DNA of 64,000 bases from Poriferisodalis sp965208485 (GTDB lineage: Bacteria; Actinomycetota; Acidimicrobiia; Acidimicrobiales; Poriferisodalaceae). The position numbers and the translations under genes were made by a program. Every line of letters begins with the position of its first letter. Position 1 is the stretch's first letter. The DNA lies in contig NZ_OZ242344.1 in NCBI RefSeq assembly GCF_965208485.1, positions 868,001 to 932,000 of the forward strand. The letters are read 5' to 3'. Shown one piece after another: positions 53,801 through 60,491 of the stretch. The notes below the pieces were generated by a model. That model was given only the letters and a program-made list of their open reading frames with translations. It made no database searches and was not told the origin of the DNA.

Positions 53801-55241
53801 GAAGCCGGCTGGACCGGCCGTCGTCTTCGGCCATCTGTTCTCGTCGGGCATGCTGTACATCGACGGCGTGAGTGCGGCGGACGGATACGAGGAGTATCAG
53901 GCAGCGCTGTGGCCGAAGCAGACAGAGGCCGTCGAGGCGATCCTGTCCGATGGCAGCTTGGACGCGGTGCTCGAATTCGCAGCATTGGTTGAACAGCCCC
54001 GTCGCGTTGGAGTGGCTCTGGGGAAATGTGACCCAACTCTCGACGTGATAGTGCTCGGCGTCATGGAGGCGGCGACCGACCCAGTCACAGAAGTTGCGCT
54101 GGGGTACTTCGATCATCGATTTGCGTCATTGGGGTGGAATGGCGTCAAGGAGTTTCTCGCTACGCAGAGTCCATCGGCCCAGGTCGTGGCCGATGTGCTG
54201 CGCTCGCCGCCACCAATCGAGAAGCCGTGGTCGCAGGCGGACGCCTTCGGCGACGAGGTGGCCAACGAGTATTGGAGCCGGGTGAGGTACTACGACCTCG
54301 GTCTCCCAGATGAGCTAAGCCAGTTGCTTGAGGTTTGCCGCAACCTGCACGACGCAGGGCGTACTGGACTCGCCCTTGAACTTCTTGCCCTCAGCTCTAG
54401 CGCTCACTCGTCTCAACCCGAGTTTGCCGAAGCCGCCGCTGCCTACCTTGAGCAGTGGGTTGAGCACATCGGCCGAGATGCCGGGCATACACAGAGGATT
54501 CAATACAGGGTCACCACGCTGTTCGAGGCACTCGACGAGCACCGTGATCACCTCGGCGCCGGCCGAGTCGCCGTGCTGGAGTGGCAGTATCACTCGTTCT
54601 TGCACCGCGGTGCGCGGCTCAACTCGCCCAATCTGTTTCGAGAAATGGAACGCAATCCCGATCTCTTTGTTCAGCTCGTCGAAATGGCCTTCAAGCCTGC
54701 GAGCGTTTCGCGAGACGAGCAGCCTCCGTCAAGCGAGTCCCGGCGTCAGATGGCGCTCAACGCCTACCAAGTCTTAAGCGGCTGGCCCAAGTCACGATTC
54801 GCGCCAAGCCTCGATGAGGTGAGAGAGCTGGGCGTAGACCCGCTGGACGCTTGGATTGATCTCACCCGCGACAAGCTGGCCGCGATCGACAGGGCCGATA
54901 TCGGCGACCAGATGATCGGAACCGCTCTGGCGTCATCCCCGGCGGATGCAGATGGCGATTGGCCCAGTGAGGCCGTTCGAAACCTTCTTGATCGTCTGGA
55001 CAGCGATGACGTCGATCAAGGCCTGCTTGTCGCCGTTCGCAACCAGCGCGGTGTTACTTCGCGCAGCATGACTGACGGGGGCGAGCAAGAGCGCGAACTC
55101 GCTGAACGCTACAGAGCAGACAGCCGACGCTTCCGACACTGGCCTCGCACCGCCGCAATCTTCACCAGCTTGGCGCAGAGCTACGAGCACGAAGCCGGCG
55201 TACACGACCGCGACGCCGAAGCCTGGCACCGAGGACTGTGA
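50808..55241 (+). CDS. Very large island protein of unknown function
   Basis: A 1477-residue protein, ATG 50808 with GGAG upstream. Residues about 265-350 contain GKSAWELTTQQDGVKKKAGC, then DYAKRLE, and later ALNADNLEDWL. The W-E-[LF]-x-T...K-A-x-x-D-Y-x-K-R pattern recalls an N-terminal module seen in large ATPase-like proteins of defence islands. Residues about 405-640 resemble their central region (SLIALQRRLAVDPALHTPEW, then LLLGGWDE), but no Walker A motif is visible, so ATP binding is doubtful. The last 800 residues are helical, HEAT-like, without membrane segments. It is followed at once (TGA-ATG) by two small frames. No family name is claimed. Confidence 0.75.
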   Translation: MSVIDSVVDTSGETALPRLEAALAGIAQTTGFYDFENAWITGLRMVSGSDGDDARNRVLVAAGERLCVLGELQDDVARRGWLRHIAEAVRLRGDGWISGDLERVAATEAREAFARIVGDLTELRESVVPDENLNEFAARRPRPADRIRDLGRIAEALRCSGLLALCPAEDCGLARDLARAMNAPVHLVPTVPEPLQVSRDDLIGWAKSGRGDKEFPRLVRSLIAETEPTAGPIDMPAGTGTASPSWDGVVQCARGNRFVPVGKSAWELTTQQDGVKKKAGCDYAKRLETSTAEERAEFAYVAAACAPWTKRRTFESERTGKDDFDRVVALNADNLEDWLSCAIATTVWMRDQLGKPTEGISLLAKWWENWLAATTKLLDEGLVLAGREKAATDLREHCSRGRGIVTVGGQVHRDEIVAFIAAALNGSDAGQTNAEHVLYVNSHSTAERLFAQEAMSIPPGQPSVGLVLTMVVPSPEFAKHLPAGSPHRMIVPVPGGTQTAITLDAVDSEVVAKRLEAAEFEMHQAHELGSVARTSLIALQRRLAVDPALHTPEWAIGHIDAPLRACLLLGGWDETREGDRDVVAQLTGIAYDEATEMLRKLDTAGAPLVALGEQWYSVSPADTWVLLRDQLTPDDIKKFAETALAVLTDADPLRELIGEELLRARIDGVKARCSLRLKRGMATTLALAGSLPPDSLAGALQTSELASRVTSQLLRAATDDPTHRTWLALVDILPLLGEAVPGVVLQALRSCLADQHAFTQSMFADSGSSLIDFGPTSPHLRVLNALEVMAWSPEHLSAVADVLARLDKLSAGRRDATLIGGRDLNRPLESLASVMCSWMPHTSADAEARLATVQMLRRIHGGVAWKLMLSMMPSGHELQTPAALPQFRDWRPAQPVVMRTELANMTTSVAKMLIEDAGSNPERWVQFTEHLADLPHDLFSRAISTLEQLAASGPDESFKSRVWPALQELIESHRQFRDAQWALPEERVEALEQVRDRLKPAGPAVVFGHLFSSGMLYIDGVSAADGYEEYQAALWPKQTEAVEAILSDGSLDAVLEFAALVEQPRRVGVALGKCDPTLDVIVLGVMEAATDPVTEVALGYFDHRFASLGWNGVKEFLATQSPSAQVVADVLRSPPPIEKPWSQADAFGDEVANEYWSRVRYYDLGLPDELSQLLEVCRNLHDAGRTGLALELLALSSSAHSSQPEFAEAAAAYLEQWVEHIGRDAGHTQRIQYRVTTLFEALDEHRDHLGAGRVAVLEWQYHSFLHRGARLNSPNLFREMERNPDLFVQLVEMAFKPASVSRDEQPPSSESRRQMALNAYQVLSGWPKSRFAPSLDEVRELGVDPLDAWIDLTRDKLAAIDRADIGDQMIGTALASSPADADGDWPSEAVRNLLDRLDSDDVDQGLLVAVRNQRGVTSRSMTDGGEQERELAERYRADSRRFRHWPRTAAIFTSLAQSYEHEAGVHDRDAEAWHRGL

Positions 55242-55475
55242 ATGCGCATCGGCACGAATGACCTCAGTTGCCTGGTGCGAGTGATGCGACGACTCACGAG
55301 GAGACAGGCCACCCAAGCACAGACGATGCAGCGACGCATTCGTGTCGAGCGCCGCGGCGGTTATGCGCCGAAGGGTTCGGTCGATGTGTCGAAGCTTCCC
55401 AAGGGCCCAGCGCCTGGCGGAGAATTATCGTCGCAGGGTGGCAGTAGCGATGGGAAGTCGTCGCCGAATTCGTGA
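55242..55475 (+). CDS. Small basic ORF coupled to the large island protein
   Basis: A 77-residue frame whose ATG directly follows the TGA of the 1477-residue gene. It is strongly basic at the N-terminus (VMRRLTRRQATQAQTMQRRI) with a Pro/Gly/Ser-rich tail. Its stop overlaps the next start as GTGA. Coupled starts argue for translation, but composition alone is not decisive and no family is recognised. Confidence 0.4.
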   Translation: MRIGTNDLSCLVRVMRRLTRRQATQAQTMQRRIRVERRGGYAPKGSVDVSKLPKGPAPGGELSSQGGSSDGKSSPNS

Positions 55476-55816
55476 GTCTCGTCGCGGGAGCGGAGGGCTG
55501 CGAGCACCCTGAGCATCAGCTGCGAGCGGCCGTCACCGAATCCGACTCGGGCGATGTGGTGCGTCCGCCAGCCGAGAGAAGCTCGAGAGAGCCTTCCCTC
55601 TCGGAGTTGGTCGACGCGGCGAAGGCCAGCGGTGACTGGGATCCGGTCTGCGGCCACATCCACAATCTCGAATGGCCCGTGCGAGATGGCTTCACAGCAG
55701 CGGAGGAGCAGCTCGATCTTGCAGTTCGCTGCGAAGCCAGCATCGAGGCACCGACGCCGATCAGCCGCTTGATTTCAAGCCTTCCAGCAATCACCGTCAC
55801 AGCGAAGGTTGCTTGA
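55472..55816 (+). CDS. Small ORF, last of the plus-strand island operon
   Basis: A 114-residue frame from GTG 55472, overlapping the previous stop by four bases. It contains PSLSELVDAAKASGDWDPVC, GHIHNLEWPVRDGFTAAEEQ, a helical pattern without known motifs. It ends eight bases before the CTAG insertion site of the mobile segment, so the insertion spared it. Coding status rests on the coupling only. Confidence 0.4.
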   Translation: MSLVAGAEGCEHPEHQLRAAVTESDSGDVVRPPAERSSREPSLSELVDAAKASGDWDPVCGHIHNLEWPVRDGFTAAEEQLDLAVRCEASIEAPTPISRLISSLPAITVTAKVA

Positions 55817-55827
55817 CACGGCACTAG

Positions 55828-56445
55828 CCCTGATTATTCATGAGTGTGGGGGCTGGGTTTGTTCGGGTCCGCGGAAGAACCCCTCTGGCCTGCGACGATG
55901 CGTGTCTTGGTTGAACGTATCGGCGGGTTCAGGGGGGCATCTCCGAGGTGGAACTTAGCAGTGTTGCGAATGCGTGTGTGGCGGGCGGCGGGGAGCGGGT
56001 GGTGTGGGGCGCGGGCCTGTTCGTGTTGGGCGGTTTCGCGGACGGTGTGGGGCTGACCGCGGAGCTGTCGGCTGTGGTGCCCCCGGCGGGTGAGCGCGCC
56101 CTGGTGCTGGTTCGTGCGTTGTTGACGGCGGCTGGGGGCGGTGAGGCGTGCAGCGATGTCGAGCATCTGCGAGCGCAGCGGGAGCTGTCCCAACAGCACC
56201 CAGGCGCCAAAGCGCTGCTCGCCATCGCCCACCCCCGCTGACACCGCGCCCCCCACCCGAACCGGCGCCCACCCGCCACCGGCGAGCCAGCCACAACACG
56301 CCCCCACAACCCCACCCGCCACCGCCGGGCGCCCCCAGCACGCCCCAACAGCCCCACCCGCACCGGGCCCGCCATCGCACACCGCCAAAACCGGCACCCA
56401 TCACACCCACAAAGCAATCAGAGCAATTCTCATGAATAATCAGGG
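55828..56445 (+). mobile_element. IS1380-like remnant, both ends intact
   Basis: A 618-bp element with perfect 17-bp inverted ends (55828-55844 and 56429-56445). It retains a reading frame resembling the first 95 residues of an IS1380-type transposase; the rest of the transposase is absent, so the element cannot move by itself. The base following its right end is CTGG and not CTAG, so only the larger unit shows a target duplication. Confidence 0.7.
55948..56241 (+). pseudogene. IS1380-like transposase, N-terminal fragment
   Basis: A 97-residue frame from GTG 55948. The stretch WGAGLFVLGGFADGVGLTAE, then LSAVV, and LVRALLTAAGGGEACSDVEH, then LRAQREL matches from memory the start of IS1380-type transposases (L-A-D-x-x-G-L-T-x-x-L-S...L-A-D-G-G-E-A-x-x-D-x-x-x-L-R-x-Q). 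The DDE catalytic region is wholly missing, replaced by a GC-rich non-coding stretch to the right end. This is an internally deleted, defective element. Confidence 0.55.
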
Positions 56446-56644
56446 CTGGTCAGTACTGGGCTGCTGAGTCACGCGGTTGGTTGAACGGATGCGGGAGGGC
56501 GCCTTGTGGGCTGTCCGGGTTAGGCTCCCCGATTCGCCACGATGGCGAACGCCCCAAGCTGCAGCGTTGCCCGTTTCGCCGCCTGGGCGGCCGGGTCCGA
56601 AAATCCGCAATCAAGGCCAAGACCCTGCGCGGTAGGGTGGTCAC

Positions 56645-57769
56645 ATGGAGTCCGGGGAGGCCAGCAACGATCTGCCGCAGGCGGAACCGATACCAACTCT
56701 GGAGCTTCACTTCGACCGGCGCAATCCGCGGTTGTCGATGGAGATCAACCTCGACGAAGTCGATCTCGTCGAACTTCTCTGGAAGGAATTCGCCGTAGAC
56801 GAAGTGGCGTTGTCGATCGCAAGCAATGGATATTTCTCACATGAACCTCTATTTGCCGCGGTCGAAGGCGGATCTCACGTCGTAGTTGAAGGAAATCGAC
56901 GGCTTGCGGCCGTCCGTCTCCTTTTGAACGACGGCCTGCGGCGACAAGTAGGCGCGACTGACTTACCCTGGATATCTGACGAGAGGCGCGCAGAATTACA
57001 GACTCTCCCAGTCGTCATCGCTGATCGCGAGCGAATCTGGCAGTACATCGGATTCAAACATGTCAACGGTTCTCAACCTTGGCAGTCGTTTGCCAAAGCC
57101 AGGTACGTTGCTTGGGTGCACAATGAGCTTGGAGAGCCACTAGATGAAATTGCACGTCGCATCGGCGACCGCCATTGGACAGTAAGGCGCCTCTATCGAG
57201 GCCTAATGGTTCTTCAGCAGGCCGAAGAAACTGGACGATTCAATTTGGACGATCGCTGGAAGCGGCACTTCTCATTCTCTCATCTCTATACAGGGCTAGA
57301 CTATCAGAATATCCAGGACCTTTTGGGTATCGACAACGAAGATAGTTTCGGACCAAATCCCATTTCACCTGATCGTCTTGAAGCATTAGCAGATCTGTGC
57401 CTCTGGCTGTATGGTCAAAAGTCTACAAATACTCGACCGCTGGTTCAGAGTCAGAACCCAGACCTGCGTCGTCTGGACTCCGCAATCAGCACTGAGGCAG
57501 GCCTCGTCGCGCTGAGGCGTGGTCTGCCATTAGATCTCGCAGTTGACATTAGCGTCGGCGATGAGGAACTTTTTAAGGGCCATCTCATTGAAGCTCGTCA
57601 GCGGCTTCAAGACGCTCGCGGCAAGCAGCTGACTGGCGATCCGGGAGATGCTAGTACAATCCGCCTCGCGCGAGAAGTACTTGAGCTCTCAGAACACCTT
57701 GTTGACGATATGGATGCGTCACGCAGAAAGAGGCGCACAGGTCGCCATAGCCAACACTCAACAGCGTGA
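56645..57769 (+). CDS. ParB-like nuclease-domain protein
   Basis: A 374-residue protein with a ParB/Srx-type N-terminal domain: LELHFDRRNPRLSMEINLDE followed by SIASNGYFSHEPLFAAVEGG and VVVEGNRRLAAVRLLLND (residues 20-105). The E-G-N-R-R motif matches the E-G-x-R-R of ParB N-terminal (CTPase/nuclease) folds. A helix-turn-helix-like region follows (PLDEIARRIGDRHWTVRRLY, near 175). It is not a chromosomal partition protein: no parA is present and the gene is the first of a three-gene cassette with a nuclease-like and a methyltransferase gene. The local GC is clearly lower than the flanks, consistent with recent import. GTGA overlap with the next gene. Confidence 0.82.
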   Translation: MESGEASNDLPQAEPIPTLELHFDRRNPRLSMEINLDEVDLVELLWKEFAVDEVALSIASNGYFSHEPLFAAVEGGSHVVVEGNRRLAAVRLLLNDGLRRQVGATDLPWISDERRAELQTLPVVIADRERIWQYIGFKHVNGSQPWQSFAKARYVAWVHNELGEPLDEIARRIGDRHWTVRRLYRGLMVLQQAEETGRFNLDDRWKRHFSFSHLYTGLDYQNIQDLLGIDNEDSFGPNPISPDRLEALADLCLWLYGQKSTNTRPLVQSQNPDLRRLDSAISTEAGLVALRRGLPLDLAVDISVGDEELFKGHLIEARQRLQDARGKQLTGDPGDASTIRLAREVLELSEHLVDDMDASRRKRRTGRHSQHSTA

Positions 57770-58716
57770 ATCTGTACCTTGACGGCGTAGTCGCCTCTAG
57801 TGACGCAATCGAGAGCGCAGATTGGCTGGAATTGATGGCTCTTTCCGCTCCAGACGGAACAGCGAGTCTTCAGGATCTGATCTCACAGCTTCGCCGCGAT
57901 GGCTCAACCGACGCGGTCTTTGAGAGCCAAGAGGCTCTCGTCGATGCTCACGGTGAAATCACCGAGCAGATCGCAGAATCCGTATTCTACGAGATTCAAG
58001 ATCGCGCAAATGCAGCGGGCCCGGGTTATCCGTTCATTGTCACAGAACAGTCAATTCGACACCAACAGCCAACAGAAGACTGTGTGTGGACTTATGAGTT
58101 CCTGTTGCTACTAAGCGTATTTGGCGTCGATGCGGGCAAGTCCAGCCGCACTAGGCCTGAGCGAGACTTCGAGGACATTAGTATCGCTGCAACTGAGCAG
58201 TTCTTTGGATGCAACCAGCATGATGGCAGCTATCTATTCGCGTTCCCGCGGCGAACAGGGCCCAGAGGTTTTACTGCAGCGGTAGATGCCTTATGTCGGA
58301 CCATCGGCGAGGGAGGCGGCGCCAGCGGGCTACCCGTGGCGAGGGATCAAAAGGACGGCAGGTTGGACGTCGTCGTGTGGCACGGATTTCCTGATGACAA
58401 ACCGGGTCGAATGATTGCCTTTGGCCAATGCGCTGCTGGCAAAGACTGGAAATCCAAGGTCGGTGACCTACCCGATACTGGGAAATGGTGTCAAGTTTGG
58501 ATGACAAGTCCGCCTGCTGAAGACCCTGTGAGAATGCTATTTGTGCCACATAGGCTGAATCGCGGCGAGTGGACAACACAAGCGATCTTCGCGGGCATAG
58601 TGTTCGAGAGGTGCCGTATATCCTACTTTGCGCCCTGTGTACCTTCCGCCGTTGCGACACGTGTCAAGAGGTGGATGACGAAGGTAAGGGCACATTTTAT
58701 GCGATCTCGTTGGTGA
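57766..58716 (+). CDS. Putative PD-(D/E)XK-like protein of the ParB cassette
   Basis: A 316-residue protein, GTG 57766 overlapping the ParB-like stop. The stretch DGRLDVVVWHGFPDDKPGRM, then IAFGQCAAGKDWKSKVGDL (near 195-235) has the layout of a variant PD-(D/E)XK nuclease: an acidic residue after a strand, a second strand, then Q-x4-K in place of E-x-K. This is a reading of motif spacing and not a proven family. Aromatic- and proline-rich strands follow (WCQVWMTSPPAED). Its position between a ParB-like protein and a DNA methyltransferase fits a restriction component. The last 46 bases overlap the methyltransferase start. Confidence 0.6.
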   Translation: MNLYLDGVVASSDAIESADWLELMALSAPDGTASLQDLISQLRRDGSTDAVFESQEALVDAHGEITEQIAESVFYEIQDRANAAGPGYPFIVTEQSIRHQQPTEDCVWTYEFLLLLSVFGVDAGKSSRTRPERDFEDISIAATEQFFGCNQHDGSYLFAFPRRTGPRGFTAAVDALCRTIGEGGGASGLPVARDQKDGRLDVVVWHGFPDDKPGRMIAFGQCAAGKDWKSKVGDLPDTGKWCQVWMTSPPAEDPVRMLFVPHRLNRGEWTTQAIFAGIVFERCRISYFAPCVPSAVATRVKRWMTKVRAHFMRSRW

Positions 58717-59171
58717 CTGTGCGCAATCGATTTCATTCCCTCTGTCCGTATTTCGCAATGTTTCCAGAAACATTCGCGGAAGAATGGATCGCCAAGCTTA
58801 TGAATCCTGGCGATACTGTGTTTGATCCATTCTGCGGCCGCGGCACGGTACCATTTCAAGCGTTACTGATGGATAGGGATGCTGTCGCTTGTGACATCAA
58901 TCCGGTAGCCTATTGCCTAAGTGCCGCAAAGTCTGCTGCGCCGAAGCTGCCCACTCTGCTTGCTAGACTGCGTCAGCTCGAGCGGGATTATTCGCCATCC
59001 TCCGTGGCGAATGAGAGAGCGCTATTGCCCGAGTTTTTTTCAGTCGCATATGCTCAAGAAAGGGTCCGCCGCGTCTTAAGTCGCGTGATCCGCTCACGCA
59101 TTTCCGCAGGTCAGAGACCTGCGCATGGGGGAAAATCACGCGACTTGACTGATGGCGGACCCAAACTCTAG
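58671..59171 (+). pseudogene. DNA methyltransferase truncated at its 3' end
   Basis: About 166 residues remain, starting at GTG 58671 (the frame is open to 58569). FHSLCPYFAMFPETFAEEWI, then MNPGDTVFDPFCGRGTVPFQ and VACDINPVAYCLSAAK contain AdoMet motif I (DPFCGRG) and the post-I acidic residue. The catalytic motif IV (expected as DPPY-like) should lie further on but is missing. The sequence turns into an inverted-repeat tract and then the second IS copy at 59175. The methyltransferase cannot be active as it stands. Confidence 0.8.
59078..59146. repeat. Nested inverted repeat at the truncated methyltransferase end
   Basis: AAGTCGCGTGAT (59078-59089) is the exact reverse complement of ATCACGCGACTT (59135-59146). 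Within the interval, CGCAGGTC (59105-59112) and GACCTGCG (59116-59123) form a further 8-bp stem with a 3-base loop. The nested palindromes lie 28 bp before the second IS copy and may mark a recombination junction or a small mobile element's ends. No T-run follows, so it is not a terminator. Confidence 0.6.
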
Positions 59172-59174
59172 CCC

Positions 59175-59471
59175 TGCAGCGATATCGAGCATCTGCGAGC
59201 GCAGCGGGAGCTGTCCCAACAGCACCCAGGCGCCAAAGCGCTGCTCGCCATCGCCCACCCCCGCTGACACCGCGCCCCCCACCCGAACCGGCGCCCACCC
59301 GCCACCGGCGAGCCAGCCACAACACGCCCCCACAACCCCACCCGCCACCGCCGGGCGCCCCCAGCACGCCCCAACAGCCCCACCCGCACCGGGCCCGCCA
59401 TCGCACACCGCCAAAACCGGCACCCATCACACCCACAAAGCAATCAGAGCAATTCTCATGAATAATCAGGG
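59175..59471 (+). mobile_element. Right half of a second IS1380-like copy
   Basis: This 297-bp segment matches 56149-56445 base for base apart from one difference (G at 56158, A at 59184), a constant offset of 3026. It lacks the left end and starts inside the transposase fragment. Its right end (59455-59471) supplies the outer boundary of the transposition unit next to the CTAG duplicate. Confidence 0.85.
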
Positions 59472-60491
59472 CTAGCTGGGTGGGCCGGCGTCGGCGAGGA
59501 GCTTGTTGACGTTCAGCGGGACGTTGGTCTGGGCTGCGTGCATCGTCATGCCAACGAATGGTTCGACCAAGTAGCGGACCTGGGGCTTGGCGTTCGGCTC
59601 GTCGGGCACTGAGACCACTGCGAGGCGCCACCGCTCAGGGTCGTTCTGGGCTTGGCGTACCTGCCGAGCGCTGACATGGATCTCTTCCGTTCGGGGCAGG
59701 TGGCCCTTCACCTCGATGAAGCAGTGGTCGCCGGTTTCCGGGTCGACCGACATGATGTCGAAGCCCGGGTTCGCATGCTCTTGCTCGGTCGGACGACGGC
59801 CCAATGCCCGCTCTGCAGCCATGACCGCTGCCACTGCGCGCCGGTCGGTCTCCGCCTTGTCGGCTGCAGCGGTCGGATCCGGTGGCGCTCCTGCCAACTG
59901 GTCCAGCAGACCCTGCGGCACAACCACCGCGGCAGCGACGACTGTGGGCGGGCTGCTGTGCAGGTCGGCTTCTGATTCGAGTTCAGCACGTCGGCGCAGC
60001 AGCCGCGCGGCCAATTCGTCTGCTCGCGCACGCGCCCGCCCTGAATTCAGTCTCGGCTTGCCGCCCGCAATCTCCTGGGCCTTGATCTCGTTGGTACGTC
60101 GATCCCAGTAGCGGATCTCGGACTCCAGCCGGACCCGTACCGCTTCGCTCACCCGGTCGACACGATTCTGAACCACAGCCGCTACCGACTCGAAATGCGG
60201 TCCGGCCAAATGCTCGATGGCCCAATCGCGCGCCACCAATTCAGCCGTCTGGCCAGCCCAAGCCGCATCCAAATGACCGGAAAGCTGTGATTCCTGCTCG
60301 GCAGTTGGCGACTCGTAGCCCAGATAGGGCTCCGCGCCGGGATCACTGGCCGTGCCACACCGGTCGACCTCGACGTATTGGAATCTGCGCGACACCACTT
60401 GGCGGGCGCCGTTCACCAGCCGGCCGTCGGTTACCACATGGTCCAAGTACACGAGCAGGCGCGGCTCAGTCGAAGGGTCGCCGGCATCCAC
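59472..60491 (-). CDS. DUF3883 C-terminal part of the island helicase (separated by frameshift)
   Basis: A 339-residue frame opening at GTG 60491. It starts in the middle of a continuing protein (DAGDPSTEPRLLVYLDHVVT) that fits directly onto the end of the helicase frame. The middle is coiled coil. The end (ERALGRRPTEQEHANPGFDI, then SVDPETGDHCFIEVKGHLPR) is a DUF3883/PD-(D/E)XK-like domain with the I-E-V-K-G motif, found at the C-terminus of DUF3883 helicases. Separate translation is possible but the piece is probably only the tail of one gene. Its TAG stop lies inside the CTAG target site of the mobile segment. Confidence 0.8.
   Translation of the reverse strand: MDAGDPSTEPRLLVYLDHVVTDGRLVNGARQVVSRRFQYVEVDRCGTASDPGAEPYLGYESPTAEQESQLSGHLDAAWAGQTAELVARDWAIEHLAGPHFESVAAVVQNRVDRVSEAVRVRLESEIRYWDRRTNEIKAQEIAGGKPRLNSGRARARADELAARLLRRRAELESEADLHSSPPTVVAAAVVVPQGLLDQLAGAPPDPTAAADKAETDRRAVAAVMAAERALGRRPTEQEHANPGFDIMSVDPETGDHCFIEVKGHLPRTEEIHVSARQVRQAQNDPERWRLAVVSVPDEPNAKPQVRYLVEPFVGMTMHAAQTNVPLNVNKLLADAGPPS

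Larger units (their letters stand above)
55828..59471 (+). mobile_element. 3.64-kb IS1380/ISEcp1-like transposition unit
   Basis: The left end CCCTGATTATTCATGAG (55828-55844) is the exact reverse complement of the right end CTCATGAATAATCAGGG (59455-59471). The unit is flanked by CTAG on both sides (55824-55827 and 59472-59475), a 4-bp target duplication. Inside are an IS remnant with both ends, then a ParB-like gene, a nuclease-like gene and a truncated methyltransferase, then the right half of a second IS copy. IS1380 elements such as ISEcp1 are known to carry adjacent DNA by using a distant right end. The insertion lies exactly between two convergent genes, harming neither. Confidence 0.7.

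Noticed and set aside
56645..57769. Plasmid partition (parB) gene marking an integrated plasmid
   Set aside because: There is no parA, no replication gene and no parS-like repeats. Its neighbours indicate a restriction-like cassette.
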